Source: Pandoraea capi (GTDB taxonomy: Bacteria; Pseudomonadota; Gammaproteobacteria; Burkholderiales; Burkholderiaceae). Taken from it: a DNA stretch of 64,000 bases. The notes beneath the pieces are model-generated. The model was given only the letters and a program-made list of their open reading frames with translations. It was not told the DNA's origin and ran no database searches. This document shows, piece by piece, positions 57,007-64,000 of this stretch; position 1 is the first letter of the stretch; every line of letters begins with the position of its first letter. A program made the translations under genes and the position numbers. The stretch lies in contig NZ_CABPRV010000010.1 in the NCBI RefSeq assembly GCF_902459735.1, forward strand, positions 124,001-188,000, written 5' to 3'.

Positions 57007-57342
57007 CGTCAGTCTCCTCGCATCTCTGATCTGCTTGTTATGACGAGGGCGGGACGGTCGCCGGAACTGCCGAAAAACGTAAAACGCCGGGTAGACGTCT
57101 GCGCCACACGTTCGGGTCTCTGTTGACCCTGTGTCGAAAAGTATAACGGGAGAAAAAACGGCCGACTTGAGGGTTTCTTCGCGTGGTTTTCACCCACTCA
57201 GGCCGTGTTTTCCCTGCACTTTCGACGCTTTTGATGTTATGCGGCCACACTCTCACGCACGGCTTACGCGGGACTTACGCGGAAGATAGGCGGGACATGC
57301 TAGGCGGGACATGCGCGAGACATACGCCGACCTCGGACCGCA
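57007..57342. other. Intergenic region MCP-like / lysR, with tandem 14-bp repeat
   Basis: No gene seen. TAGGCGGGACATGC occurs twice in direct tandem (57287-57300, 57301-57314), within a longer run of GGGAC-type units downstream of the convergent-side lysR 3' end. The MCP-like gene's promoter region lies at 57007-57200 without a clear -35. Confidence 0.5.
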
Positions 57343-58275
57343 TCAGGAAGCGCCATCGTCGCTATTGCCGCGATCAGCCCCCGCCACCGCACGGCGCAAG
57401 GCCTCGCCCACGGCGATGACCAGATCCCCGGCATCGCGGCGGCGCAGCAGGGCGACTTCGCTGCCGGCATCGGCGTCTTCCAGCGCCACGCGGCAGACGT
57501 CCGATCCGGCCAGCGCGGCCAGGCTCTCAGGCACGACGGCAACCCCGAAGCCGGCCGCGACCAGATGAACGAGCGTCGCCTTGCGCGAGGTAGCCACGGC
57601 CGCCGTGGGGAAGAATCCATGCTGCTGGCACAGCTGCGCCACGCGGTAGCTCAGCCCGCCGCGCTCGCGATGCGGCAGCGAGACGAACGGCGCCGAAGCG
57701 AGCGCCGCCACACTCACCGACGCTCTCGACGCCAGCGCATGCCCCTTCGGCACGAGCAATAGCAGACGCTCTCGCGCCATCGTCTCGCAAACGAGCGTCG
57801 GCGCGGGGCGCAGTACCGGCAATCGCACGAGTCCGACGTCGATCCGTCCCGCTTCGATCTCGTCTTGCTGCTGCTCTGACGACAACGTCGAGATATCGAC
57901 GTTCACCCCGGGATGCGCGCGCAGATGCGCGTATAGGGCCGCCGGCAGCGCCCCGGCAAACGGCACCGAGCTGGAATGCGCGAGTCGCACCGTACCCTGC
58001 TCGCCGCGCGCCACGCTGCGGGTGAGCGCCACGGAGCTTTCGAGTTCGGTAAGCACGCGTCGCGCTTCGCCCACGAATGTGCGACCGGCGGGGGTGAGCG
58101 TCACCCCCTTGGAGGAGCGTTCGAGCAGCACCGCCTGCAATTCCCGCTCCAGCTCGGAGATCTGCCGGCTCAAGGCGGATTGCGCGACGAAAAGACGCTC
58201 CGCCGCCGCGCTGAACCCACCCGCGTCGACCACTTCGAGGAAATACCGCAACTGCCGCAGCGACACCATGACCAT
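57343..58275 (-). CDS. LysR family regulator, divergent from tauE-like gene
   Basis: 310 residues. HTH: LRQLRYFLEVVDAGGFSAAAERLFVAQSALSRQISELEREL; inducer domain VRLAHSSSVPFAGALPAALYAHL, GVNVDISTLSSEQQQDEIEAGRIDVGLVRLPV, FGVAVVPESLAAL. ATG at 58275, or two codons later at 58269; neither has a strong ribosome-binding site. Likely controls the divergent sulfite-exporter-like gene and itself. Confidence 0.9.
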   Translation of the reverse strand: MVMVSLRQLRYFLEVVDAGGFSAAAERLFVAQSALSRQISELERELQAVLLERSSKGVTLTPAGRTFVGEARRVLTELESSVALTRSVARGEQGTVRLAHSSSVPFAGALPAALYAHLRAHPGVNVDISTLSSEQQQDEIEAGRIDVGLVRLPVLRPAPTLVCETMARERLLLLVPKGHALASRASVSVAALASAPFVSLPHRERGGLSYRVAQLCQQHGFFPTAAVATSRKATLVHLVAAGFGVAVVPESLAALAGSDVCRVALEDADAGSEVALLRRRDAGDLVIAVGEALRRAVAGADRGNSDDGAS

Positions 58276-58295
58276 GCCGTTTCGAGATCGAATAT

Positions 58296-58315
58296 CGCCA
58301 CATTCTATATTGGCG
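58296..58315. promoter_or_regulatory. Candidate LysR operator (lysR/tauE gap)
   Basis: CGCCA (58296-58300) and TGGCG (58311-58315) form an inverted repeat around CATTCTATAT, which includes a -10-like TATAT. Position between divergent lysR (start 58275) and the TSUP gene (start 58421) fits a LysR site. Confidence 0.4.
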
Positions 58316-58420
58316 CGACACCCTCACGCGGCCCTAAGCTGACGGAAAACCCGCGTGCCCTCGGTCTACGCGGCCCGCAGCTTCTCGTCCTGACCTCCGT
58401 CGAAACGTCCCTCCGCCGCC

Positions 58421-59212
58421 ATGCTTTCAACGCTGTCCACCGCCCTGCCCGACACCCTCGCTACGCTGACGGCCGCCCTTCCGACGCCGGGCCACTGGCT
58501 GCTGATGAGCGCCGCCCTGGTCGTCGCGTATGTGATCTTCGGCGTCGCGGGCTTCGGCACGGCGCTCGTCGCCAGCCCGATCCTCGCTTACGCGATGCCC
58601 GTGGCGCAGATCGTGCCGATGCTCGCGCTGCTCGACTTCGGCGCGGCGTCGGGCAACGTGGTGCGCAACGCGCGCGCAGCGGATACGGACGAACTCAAAC
58701 GTCTGGTGCCCGCGCTCGTGCTGGGCAGCCTGATCGGCGGCGCATTGCTGCTGCACCTGCGCCCCGACGTTCTGCTGCGGGCGCTCGCATGGTTCGTTTG
58801 CGCCTACGCGGTCTTTGCGCTGATCGGGCCACGCGCGACATCGCGTCTGTCGCAGGCGTGGGCGGTGCCGTTCGGCGCGCTCGGCGGCATGTTCGGGGCG
58901 ATGTTCGGCAGCGGAGGGTTCGTCTTCGCGATCTATCTGACGAGCCGGTTGGAGCGCGTCGAAGCCATGCGCGTGACGCAGGCGACGCTCATCGGTCTGA
59001 GCACCCTCGTGCGCGCCACCTTGTTCCTGTTCGCGGGGGTCTATGCCGACGTGTCGATGCTCGTCACCGCGGTCTCGCTCATTCCCGCAATGATGGTCGG
59101 CATGTGGGTCGGCAAGCACATCACGCTGCGCCTCTCGCGGCAGCAGTTCGTGAGGGCGGTAAATGTCGTAGTACTGGCTGCGGGCATCGCTTTGCTGATC
59201 CGCAGTCACTGA
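58421..59212 (+). CDS. TauE/SafE (TSUP) family membrane transporter
   Basis: 263 residues, about eight spans; the TSUP glycine-rich start GVAGFGTALVASPILAYAMP and the repeat GGMFGAMFGSGGFVFAIYL are clear. Members export sulfite or organosulfur anions. ATG at 58421. Control by the divergent LysR gene is likely; the substrate is unknown. Confidence 0.88.
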   Translation: MLSTLSTALPDTLATLTAALPTPGHWLLMSAALVVAYVIFGVAGFGTALVASPILAYAMPVAQIVPMLALLDFGAASGNVVRNARAADTDELKRLVPALVLGSLIGGALLLHLRPDVLLRALAWFVCAYAVFALIGPRATSRLSQAWAVPFGALGGMFGAMFGSGGFVFAIYLTSRLERVEAMRVTQATLIGLSTLVRATLFLFAGVYADVSMLVTAVSLIPAMMVGMWVGKHITLRLSRQQFVRAVNVVVLAAGIALLIRSH

Positions 59213-59317
59213 CCGTTCTCGCTGTGGGTTCGCGCTGTGGGTTTCTCGCGGTTCGATCAGCGAGGGTCGGGTATGCTGACGGCCGTTCTCACCTGATCGT
59301 CTCGCGACGCCTCCGTC

Positions 59318-60265
59318 ATGTCCCTGCCTGCCCTGCTGGTTTTCGGCGAAGCCCTTACCGATCTGATTCGCCAGCCGGACGCCGAGGGTCGCCAAGGCCA
59401 GCAAAATCGCCAATGGGTGAGTCGCGCGGGCGGTGCGTGCTGGAACGTCGCACGCGTGAGCGCTGCGATGGGCGTAGCAACGGGTTACGGCGGGGCGATC
59501 AGCACCCACGCCCCGTTCGGTACCGAATTGCTCGCCCTGTCCCGTGACGCCGGACTGGACGAGCGCTACTGGCAAGCCGTCGATGCGCCACCGCTCGTGG
59601 CTGTCGTGCATCGTCACGATCCCCCCGCGTACTTCTTTCTCGGCGAAGGCGCCGCCGATCTGGCATTTGATCCCGGCGCATTGCCCGACGGCTGGCAAGA
59701 CGCCGCCCATGTCGCCCACTTCGGCTGCATCAGCCTCGTGCGCGAACCGCTGGCGGGCACGCTGCTCGACCTCGCGACGCAATTGCACGCGCGCGGCGTC
59801 GCCATTAGCTTCGATCCGAATCTTCGCAATCTGATGGGGCCGGACTATTTCGCGACGTTCGCACGCATGGCGAAACTCGCCACGTGGCTCAAGTTGTCCG
59901 TGGAGGATCTGCGCGGCCTGTATCCCGCGCGGACCGACGTCGATGCACTGGCAGACGTGCGTCGCCTCGCGCCGCAGGTTGACATCCTGCTGACGGACGG
60001 CGAGCGCGGCATGCGACTCTTGCTGGCCGACGGCACGACCCTCGTCCAACTCGCCTATCCCGTGGATGTGGCCGATACCGTCGGCGCGGGCGACGCCGCC
60101 ATCGGCGGGTGGCTCGCCAGTCGGTCACGCGCACCCGAGGCCCCCGTGACCGACCATTTGCGGCGCGCTGCGGCGGCCGCCGCCCTCGCCTGCACCCGTA
60201 CCGGCGCGCATGCGCCGGACTGGGATGCGGTCGAGCAACTCATCGCCTCACGACGTCCCCTCTGA
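59318..60265 (+). CDS. PfkB family carbohydrate kinase (fructokinase-like)
   Basis: 315 residues, ribokinase fold. N-terminal FGEALTDLI and GGACWNVARVSAAMG (substrate GG motif), and C-terminal DTVGAGDAAIGGW with the catalytic Asp and anion hole. It phosphorylates a sugar, most likely fructose by family, but the partner is unknown since no transporter or hydrolase is adjacent. ATG at 59318. Confidence 0.88.
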   Translation: MSLPALLVFGEALTDLIRQPDAEGRQGQQNRQWVSRAGGACWNVARVSAAMGVATGYGGAISTHAPFGTELLALSRDAGLDERYWQAVDAPPLVAVVHRHDPPAYFFLGEGAADLAFDPGALPDGWQDAAHVAHFGCISLVREPLAGTLLDLATQLHARGVAISFDPNLRNLMGPDYFATFARMAKLATWLKLSVEDLRGLYPARTDVDALADVRRLAPQVDILLTDGERGMRLLLADGTTLVQLAYPVDVADTVGAGDAAIGGWLASRSRAPEAPVTDHLRRAAAAAALACTRTGAHAPDWDAVEQLIASRRPL

Positions 60266-60301
60266 GCGCCTTTCGTCACCCGCGCCAATCATCCGAATAA
60301 T

Positions 60302-60333
60302 GGCTATGATGAGAGCCAATCATCACCATAGCC
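60302..60333. promoter_or_regulatory. Inverted repeat upstream of second lysR
   Basis: GGCTAT (60302-60307) and ATAGCC (60328-60333), with partly symmetrical GATGA/TCATC inside, lie 15 bp before the LysR start codon. Candidate autoregulatory site. Confidence 0.4.
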
Positions 60334-60348
60334 GATAAATTCGACGAT

Positions 60349-61257
60349 ATGACGCCGGACCAATTGCTGACATTCGCGACGGTGGCCGAACTGGGCAACA
60401 TCAGCCACGCGGCGCAGGCATTGCACCTGTCGCAGCCCGCGGTCTCCGGACAGTTGCGGCTCTTGCAGGAGTCTTTCGGCGAGCCGCTCTACCGGCGTGA
60501 CGGACGCGGTATCCGCCTGACGGCCGTCGGCGAGCAGGTCGCGGTGTACGCCAACAAGCTGCGTCAGGACTACCGTCAGGCGATCGCACTGCGCGACAGC
60601 CTGCGCGGACTCGAGACCGGCGCGCTGCACATCGGCGCCAGCACCACGCCCGCGAGCTACCTGTTGCCGTACGTCATCGCGGAATTCCACCAGCGCTACC
60701 CGGCCGTGGCGCTGCACATCATCGACGGCAACACCAGCGAGATCGTCGCGCAGCTCGACCGGCTCGACGTGGCCTTCATCGAAGGCGCGGTGCCGCCGGG
60801 GTTGTCACCGGAGATTGCGGTGCGTCCGTGGCGTGACGACGAGATCGTCGCGATTGCACGCGCCGACCATCCGCTCGCGCAAACGCCCGAGGGAGCCTCG
60901 TTGCAGGCCATCGCCGCCTATCCGCTCATCATGCGCGAGCCTGGGTCCGGCGTGCGGGCGCTGGTCGCGCGCGCGTTCTCGGTCTCCGGGCTGGAGCCAC
61001 GCGTGGCGCTCGAACTGGCGGGGGTGGAAAGTATCAAGGAAGCGGTGCGCGCAGGGATGGGCGTGGGTTTCGTCTCGGCAATGTCGATGCGCCATGAAGA
61101 CGCCGCGCTCGCCACCGTGCGCATCGATCCGCCGCATGGCCTGAAGCGCCTGCTGACGGCGCTCGTGCCGCATGCCGATGCCTTATCGCGCCCCACCGAG
61201 CGCTTTCTCGCGCAATGCTTCGCAGGGGATGCCACCGATCCGGCCGCCTTGCGGTGA
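60349..61257 (+). CDS. LysR family regulator
   Basis: 302 residues. HTH (DQLLTFATVAELGNISHAAQALHLSQPAVSGQLRLLQESFG) and inducer domain (LHIGASTTPASYLLPYVIAEFHQRYPAVALHIIDGNTSEIVAQL, VAFIEGAVPPGL, AGMGVGFVSAMSM). The style recalls CysB-like/YeiE sulfur or cation regulators, not certain. Same strand as the kinase, 83 bp after it; no divergent target. Confidence 0.9.
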   Translation: MTPDQLLTFATVAELGNISHAAQALHLSQPAVSGQLRLLQESFGEPLYRRDGRGIRLTAVGEQVAVYANKLRQDYRQAIALRDSLRGLETGALHIGASTTPASYLLPYVIAEFHQRYPAVALHIIDGNTSEIVAQLDRLDVAFIEGAVPPGLSPEIAVRPWRDDEIVAIARADHPLAQTPEGASLQAIAAYPLIMREPGSGVRALVARAFSVSGLEPRVALELAGVESIKEAVRAGMGVGFVSAMSMRHEDAALATVRIDPPHGLKRLLTALVPHADALSRPTERFLAQCFAGDATDPAALR

Positions 61258-61363
61258 CACGTGACGAAGACCCCATCGTACGCCGCACGGCACTCGTCGC
61301 ACCGCGAACCGGACCGGCGCGCCGAACCGGCCTCCTCCGGTCCTGCTTCAAATCGCTTTCAAG

Positions 61364-62470
61364 TCATTTGAAATCCCACGCCATCTGCTCGGCCACCGAC
61401 GTCGACTCGGATGAGCGCACGCATACGTCCAGGTAATCGGTGACCGACGGCGGTGGCGGCGTGCCTTCGGACAGGAGACGACGGTTGTCGAACACGTAGT
61501 CGAGCGCCGCGAACGCGCCGTAGCGTCGCAGCGCCTTGGCCATCAGACGGCTGTTGCCGTGTCCGAGCTGACGCGCCAGTGCGGGCGTCAGACGGTCGAT
61601 CTCGGTGTCTGCGATATGACGGAAGCGCTCGCCCAGCGGCGCCACGCCACGCGCCTTCGCCAGCGCCGCCTCGATCTCGCGGATGGTGCGCGCACTGCCC
61701 TCGCCCGCCGACACGTGATACAGGTCGTGACGCAGACGCGGCAGGAACGCCAGATCGATCAGCGCATCGGCGCAGTAGTCCACAGGCACCACGTCCAGCC
61801 GATCGTCCAGTCCACAGGTAAAGGCGCCGAGCAACTGCACCATCCGAAACATCCAGAAGATGCTGCCCGACGGTTCGCATCCGAGACGCGTGTGCCCGAC
61901 CACGATGGACGGCCGCGCGATCACCAGCGGCAGGCCCGGCCACTCCTTGCGCAAGCGCCGTTCGGCTTCCGCCTTGGATGCCGTGTACGCAACCACCTGA
62001 TGATCGGCAAGCGCCAGTTCGTGCGATTCCTTCACCAGCCCCGAGAGCGAATCGCCGCAAGCCATGGCCGTGCCGACGTGTACGAAGCGCTCCAGCACCG
62101 GTGACGCGGCCACCGCACGCGCGAGCGCCAGCGTGCCGCTCACGTTCACCGTGTTGAGCTGCGGATGCGCGGAGAAGCTGGCAATCGCACCGGCGTGGAT
62201 CACGTGCGTGACGCTGCGCATGCGCGGGTCGTCGTCGAACGTCATCGGCTGCGCAAGGTCGCCGCACACGATATTCGCTTCGGTCAGCGTGAGCCGGTGG
62301 ACGGGCGCGACGCGAAAACGGTCCATGGCGGCGCGCACGCGGGCAAGACCATCGCTGCTGGTGCGCGCACGCACGAGCAGCAACAACGACGGACCGAAGC
62401 CGTCCTTGAGGAGTTGGGCGACAACGGCGCCGCCCACAAAACCGGTACTGCCGGTGACGAGAATTCGCAT
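61364..62470 (-). CDS. NAD(P)-dependent epimerase / thioester-reductase-like SDR
   Basis: 368 residues. Rossmann start ILVTGSTGFVGGAVVAQLL (3-21), catalytic Tyr162-x3-Lys166 in YTASK, and VIARPSIVVGHTRLG as in NAD_binding_4 reductases that act on fatty acyl or peptidyl thioesters. Single-domain, with no adenylation domain attached, so more likely an acyl or sterol/sugar-type reductase than a megasynthase part. ATG at 62468-62470; upstream of mipA on the same strand. Confidence 0.82.
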   Translation of the reverse strand: MRILVTGSTGFVGGAVVAQLLKDGFGPSLLLLVRARTSSDGLARVRAAMDRFRVAPVHRLTLTEANIVCGDLAQPMTFDDDPRMRSVTHVIHAGAIASFSAHPQLNTVNVSGTLALARAVAASPVLERFVHVGTAMACGDSLSGLVKESHELALADHQVVAYTASKAEAERRLRKEWPGLPLVIARPSIVVGHTRLGCEPSGSIFWMFRMVQLLGAFTCGLDDRLDVVPVDYCADALIDLAFLPRLRHDLYHVSAGEGSARTIREIEAALAKARGVAPLGERFRHIADTEIDRLTPALARQLGHGNSRLMAKALRRYGAFAALDYVFDNRRLLSEGTPPPPSVTDYLDVCVRSSESTSVAEQMAWDFK

Positions 62471-62511
62471 GGCTTGGGCCTCGCAACACTAGGGGAAACG
62501 AAACCGCGACG

Positions 62512-63429
62512 TCAGAACGTGTAGTCGAGCGTGGCGGCGACCTGATAGTTGGTCTTCTTGAAAACGATGGGACTCTTCGACGCGTTGCCGGTGTAGCGCA
62601 TCACACCGCCCGCGACCGTGGTACTCCAGTGCTTGGTGAACTTGTGTGTCCAGTTGGCGGTGAGGCTCACGCCGTACAGACCGCCGCCCGGCGCGTATTG
62701 CCGGTAGCCGGAGCTCAGGCTCTGATTGGCCGTCACACCGAAATAGGTCTGTGCATACTTGCCGCTGGCGAAGTGCGCGGCCGCACCGACGCCGACCGAA
62801 TCCGCCGCCGACTGATAGACCACGCTGTCCACCGCGAAGCGATAGACGTTGCCGCGATCGCGGTTGGTGAGTGGAACGTCAGTCGCCACACTCACGACCG
62901 CCAGATCGCCGATGGCGTAACCGGCCTGCAGCGTGGTGAAGAGCGAGCCTTTGATATCGCCCATGCCGCGCAGCTTGTCGGAACCGGCATCGAGCCCCTT
63001 GGGGTGGTCCTTGCGACCGCCGTCGTACGACAGCGCCGCGGACACGAAGAAACCGGCCGGTAGCGACAGGCGATAGCCGATGCCGCTCAGTCCGACGAAC
63101 ACGCCGAAAGGCGTTTGCAGCGCGAGATTCAGCGCAGGCGTGGCGTGGTATTCGTCGCTGCCCATGTAGCGCGGCGAATACCCGACGCCGCCGCCGATGG
63201 TGAACTCATAGCCGCTGTCGGCTGCATTGGTCGGCAGGCTCTGATCCTGCTGAATGCCGCTATAGCGTGCCGGCTCGACGGCATACGCCTGCGAAGCAAT
63301 GCCGGCGAACAGCAGTCCCGCCGCACCGGCCGCTGCAAGTCGATGCAGATGGCGATGGCGTTGCTCGCGTTGCGCCGTGCGAAGGTGGCACGCTGAGTTG
63401 CGGGCTGAGTTGCTGTGGCGGCTTTTCAT
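62512..63429 (-). CDS. MipA/OmpV family outer-membrane protein
   Basis: 305 residues. Long basic N terminus then a signal sequence (LAAAGAAGLLFAGIASQAYA); the mature part is a beta-barrel: FTIGGGVGYSPRYMGSDEYHATPALNL, FVGLSGIGYRLSLPAGFFVSAAL, and the terminal aromatic TLDYTF. The family includes MltA-interacting proteins and antibiotic- or heat-stress-linked porins. ATG at 63427-63429 with AGGAG close by. Divergent from an OmpR-type regulator, a common genomic pairing. Confidence 0.88.
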   Translation of the reverse strand: MKSRHSNSARNSACHLRTAQREQRHRHLHRLAAAGAAGLLFAGIASQAYAVEPARYSGIQQDQSLPTNAADSGYEFTIGGGVGYSPRYMGSDEYHATPALNLALQTPFGVFVGLSGIGYRLSLPAGFFVSAALSYDGGRKDHPKGLDAGSDKLRGMGDIKGSLFTTLQAGYAIGDLAVVSVATDVPLTNRDRGNVYRFAVDSVVYQSAADSVGVGAAAHFASGKYAQTYFGVTANQSLSSGYRQYAPGGGLYGVSLTANWTHKFTKHWSTTVAGGVMRYTGNASKSPIVFKKTNYQVAATLDYTF

Positions 63430-63576
63430 GGCACTCCTACAAGATCCGATAAGTGTTTGAATTTCGATTGCGGGGGTTGGCATTGCGATCGACGGATGCA
63501 GACGGATGGATCGCAAGGTGATCGCATAGTAGGAAAGAAGCCGCCGCGTGGCTGTTATCCGATTTAGGAGAGTTGT

Positions 63577-63598
63577 GAACAAATGTTTTCATTTGTTC
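63577..63598. promoter_or_regulatory. Perfect 9-bp inverted repeat, mipA/response-regulator gap
   Basis: GAACAAATG (63577-63585) and CATTTGTTC (63590-63598) around TTTT. Midway between the divergent genes, it could bind the regulator at 63706 or form a hairpin. OmpR-type proteins more often bind direct repeats, so another factor is possible. Confidence 0.45.
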
Positions 63599-63705
63599 GC
63601 AGGTTTGAAACGTCCGCCCGGCGGGGCTTTCGGGCAGTAAAATGCGCTTCACCGGAGTGCCGCCGATGGCGTGCGGCACCGCACAACAGGAAAGGAATAC
63701 CGGCC

Positions 63706-64000
63706 ATGTACCGAGTCTTGCTGGTCGAGGACGATGCGCGTCTGGCCGCACTCGTCACCGAATATCTGCACGCCTACCGCTTCGAAGTGGCGGTCGTGGG
63801 CGATGGCTCGCGTGCCCTGGAGCGTTTTCGCGCGTTTTCGCCTGACATCGTGGTTCTGGATCTGATGTTGCCCGGCATGGACGGCATGGAGATCTGCCGC
63901 CAGTTGCGCGCGGTCAGCGCCACGCCGATTCTCATCCTCACGGCGCGCGAGGACACCTACGATCAGGTCGCCGGCCTGGAGGTCGGCGCGGACGATTACG
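63706..64000 (+). CDS. OmpR-type response regulator, partial (cut by right edge)
   Basis: About 98 residues of the receiver domain: YRVLLVEDDARLAALVTEYL, phospho-Asp in IVVLDLMLPGMDGMEICRQLR, Thr in ILTARED, and LEVGADDY where the Lys region follows. The winged-helix output and probably a partner kinase lie outside the window. Likely controls mipA across the divergent gap. GGAAAGGA upstream of the ATG. Confidence 0.9.
   Translation, partial: MYRVLLVEDDARLAALVTEYLHAYRFEVAVVGDGSRALERFRAFSPDIVVLDLMLPGMDGMEICRQLRAVSATPILILTAREDTYDQVAGLEVGADDY

Noticed and set aside
61359-62489. Alternative minus-strand frame over the SDR gene
   Set aside because: It is one base out of phase with the frame that carries the Rossmann and Tyr-x3-Lys motifs.

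Overview
The window is high-GC DNA from a betaproteobacterium. The gene content and linkages (a glucokinase fused to an RpiR/HexR-type regulator, an Entner-Doudoroff locus, hemL next to rib genes, a RibBA with an unusual second half, MetNIQ, LivJHMGF) fit Burkholderiales. Pandoraea or a close relative is my best guess, made by family resemblance only. No rRNA, tRNA, CRISPR array, prophage or insertion sequence was recognised, so this looks like stable chromosome with a few accessory patches.

Layout. 1-10.2 kb: carbohydrate entry and Entner-Doudoroff metabolism: a GntP gluconate permease (cut by the left edge), AMP nucleosidase, dodecin, a MarR regulator, then zwf-pgl-glk/rpiR on the minus strand facing edd on the plus strand. 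The zwf/edd gap holds a perfect HexR-like palindrome. 10.2-13 kb: a small hypothetical protein, a DapA-family aldolase, an HTH protein and a LecA-like putative lectin. 13-17.4 kb: the Mg2+ P-type ATPase MgtA with a 67-residue ORF and a structured region upstream, then a PAP2 phosphatase. 17.5-22.8 kb: rnk, hemL, a LemA/TPM/TPM trio and ribD. 22.8-25.7 kb: a three-gene lower meta-cleavage operon (tautomerase, hydratase, decarboxylase) divergent from a LysR gene. 26.1-31 kb: a complete branched-chain amino-acid ABC transporter. 31.1-35.6 kb: an ArsR/SRPBCC pair, ribBA-ribH-nusB and an aminotransferase.

35.7-49 kb: a lytic transglycosylase with a long, hairpin-rich leader and a good sigma-70 promoter, ubiD, a GabD-type dehydrogenase, an APC permease, an EAL-CBS-GGDEF protein, a DMT exporter and metNIQ. 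49-55.6 kb: a stress-type cluster with a receiver-only regulator, a NarL/LuxR regulator, a ferritin-like protein, two UPF0391 membrane peptides, a CHASE3 histidine kinase, CsbD, an entericidin, a periplasmic protein with three Cys-x10-Cys repeats and a Pro/Tyr-rich secreted protein. 55.6-64 kb: a soluble MCP-like protein with a C-terminal sensor region, LysR/TauE, a PfkB kinase, a second LysR, a thioester-reductase-like SDR, MipA/OmpV and the start of an OmpR-type regulator cut by the right edge.

How the parts work together. Gluconate uptake, glucokinase, Zwf, Pgl and Edd form a peripheral-to-central sugar route whose likely regulator is the C-terminal half of the glucokinase gene product itself, so one polypeptide may both phosphorylate glucose and sense a pathway intermediate. 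The most interesting leads are that fusion with its operator, the two undescribed leader regions (mgtA and the lytic transglycosylase), the LecA-like protein and the envelope/stress cluster.
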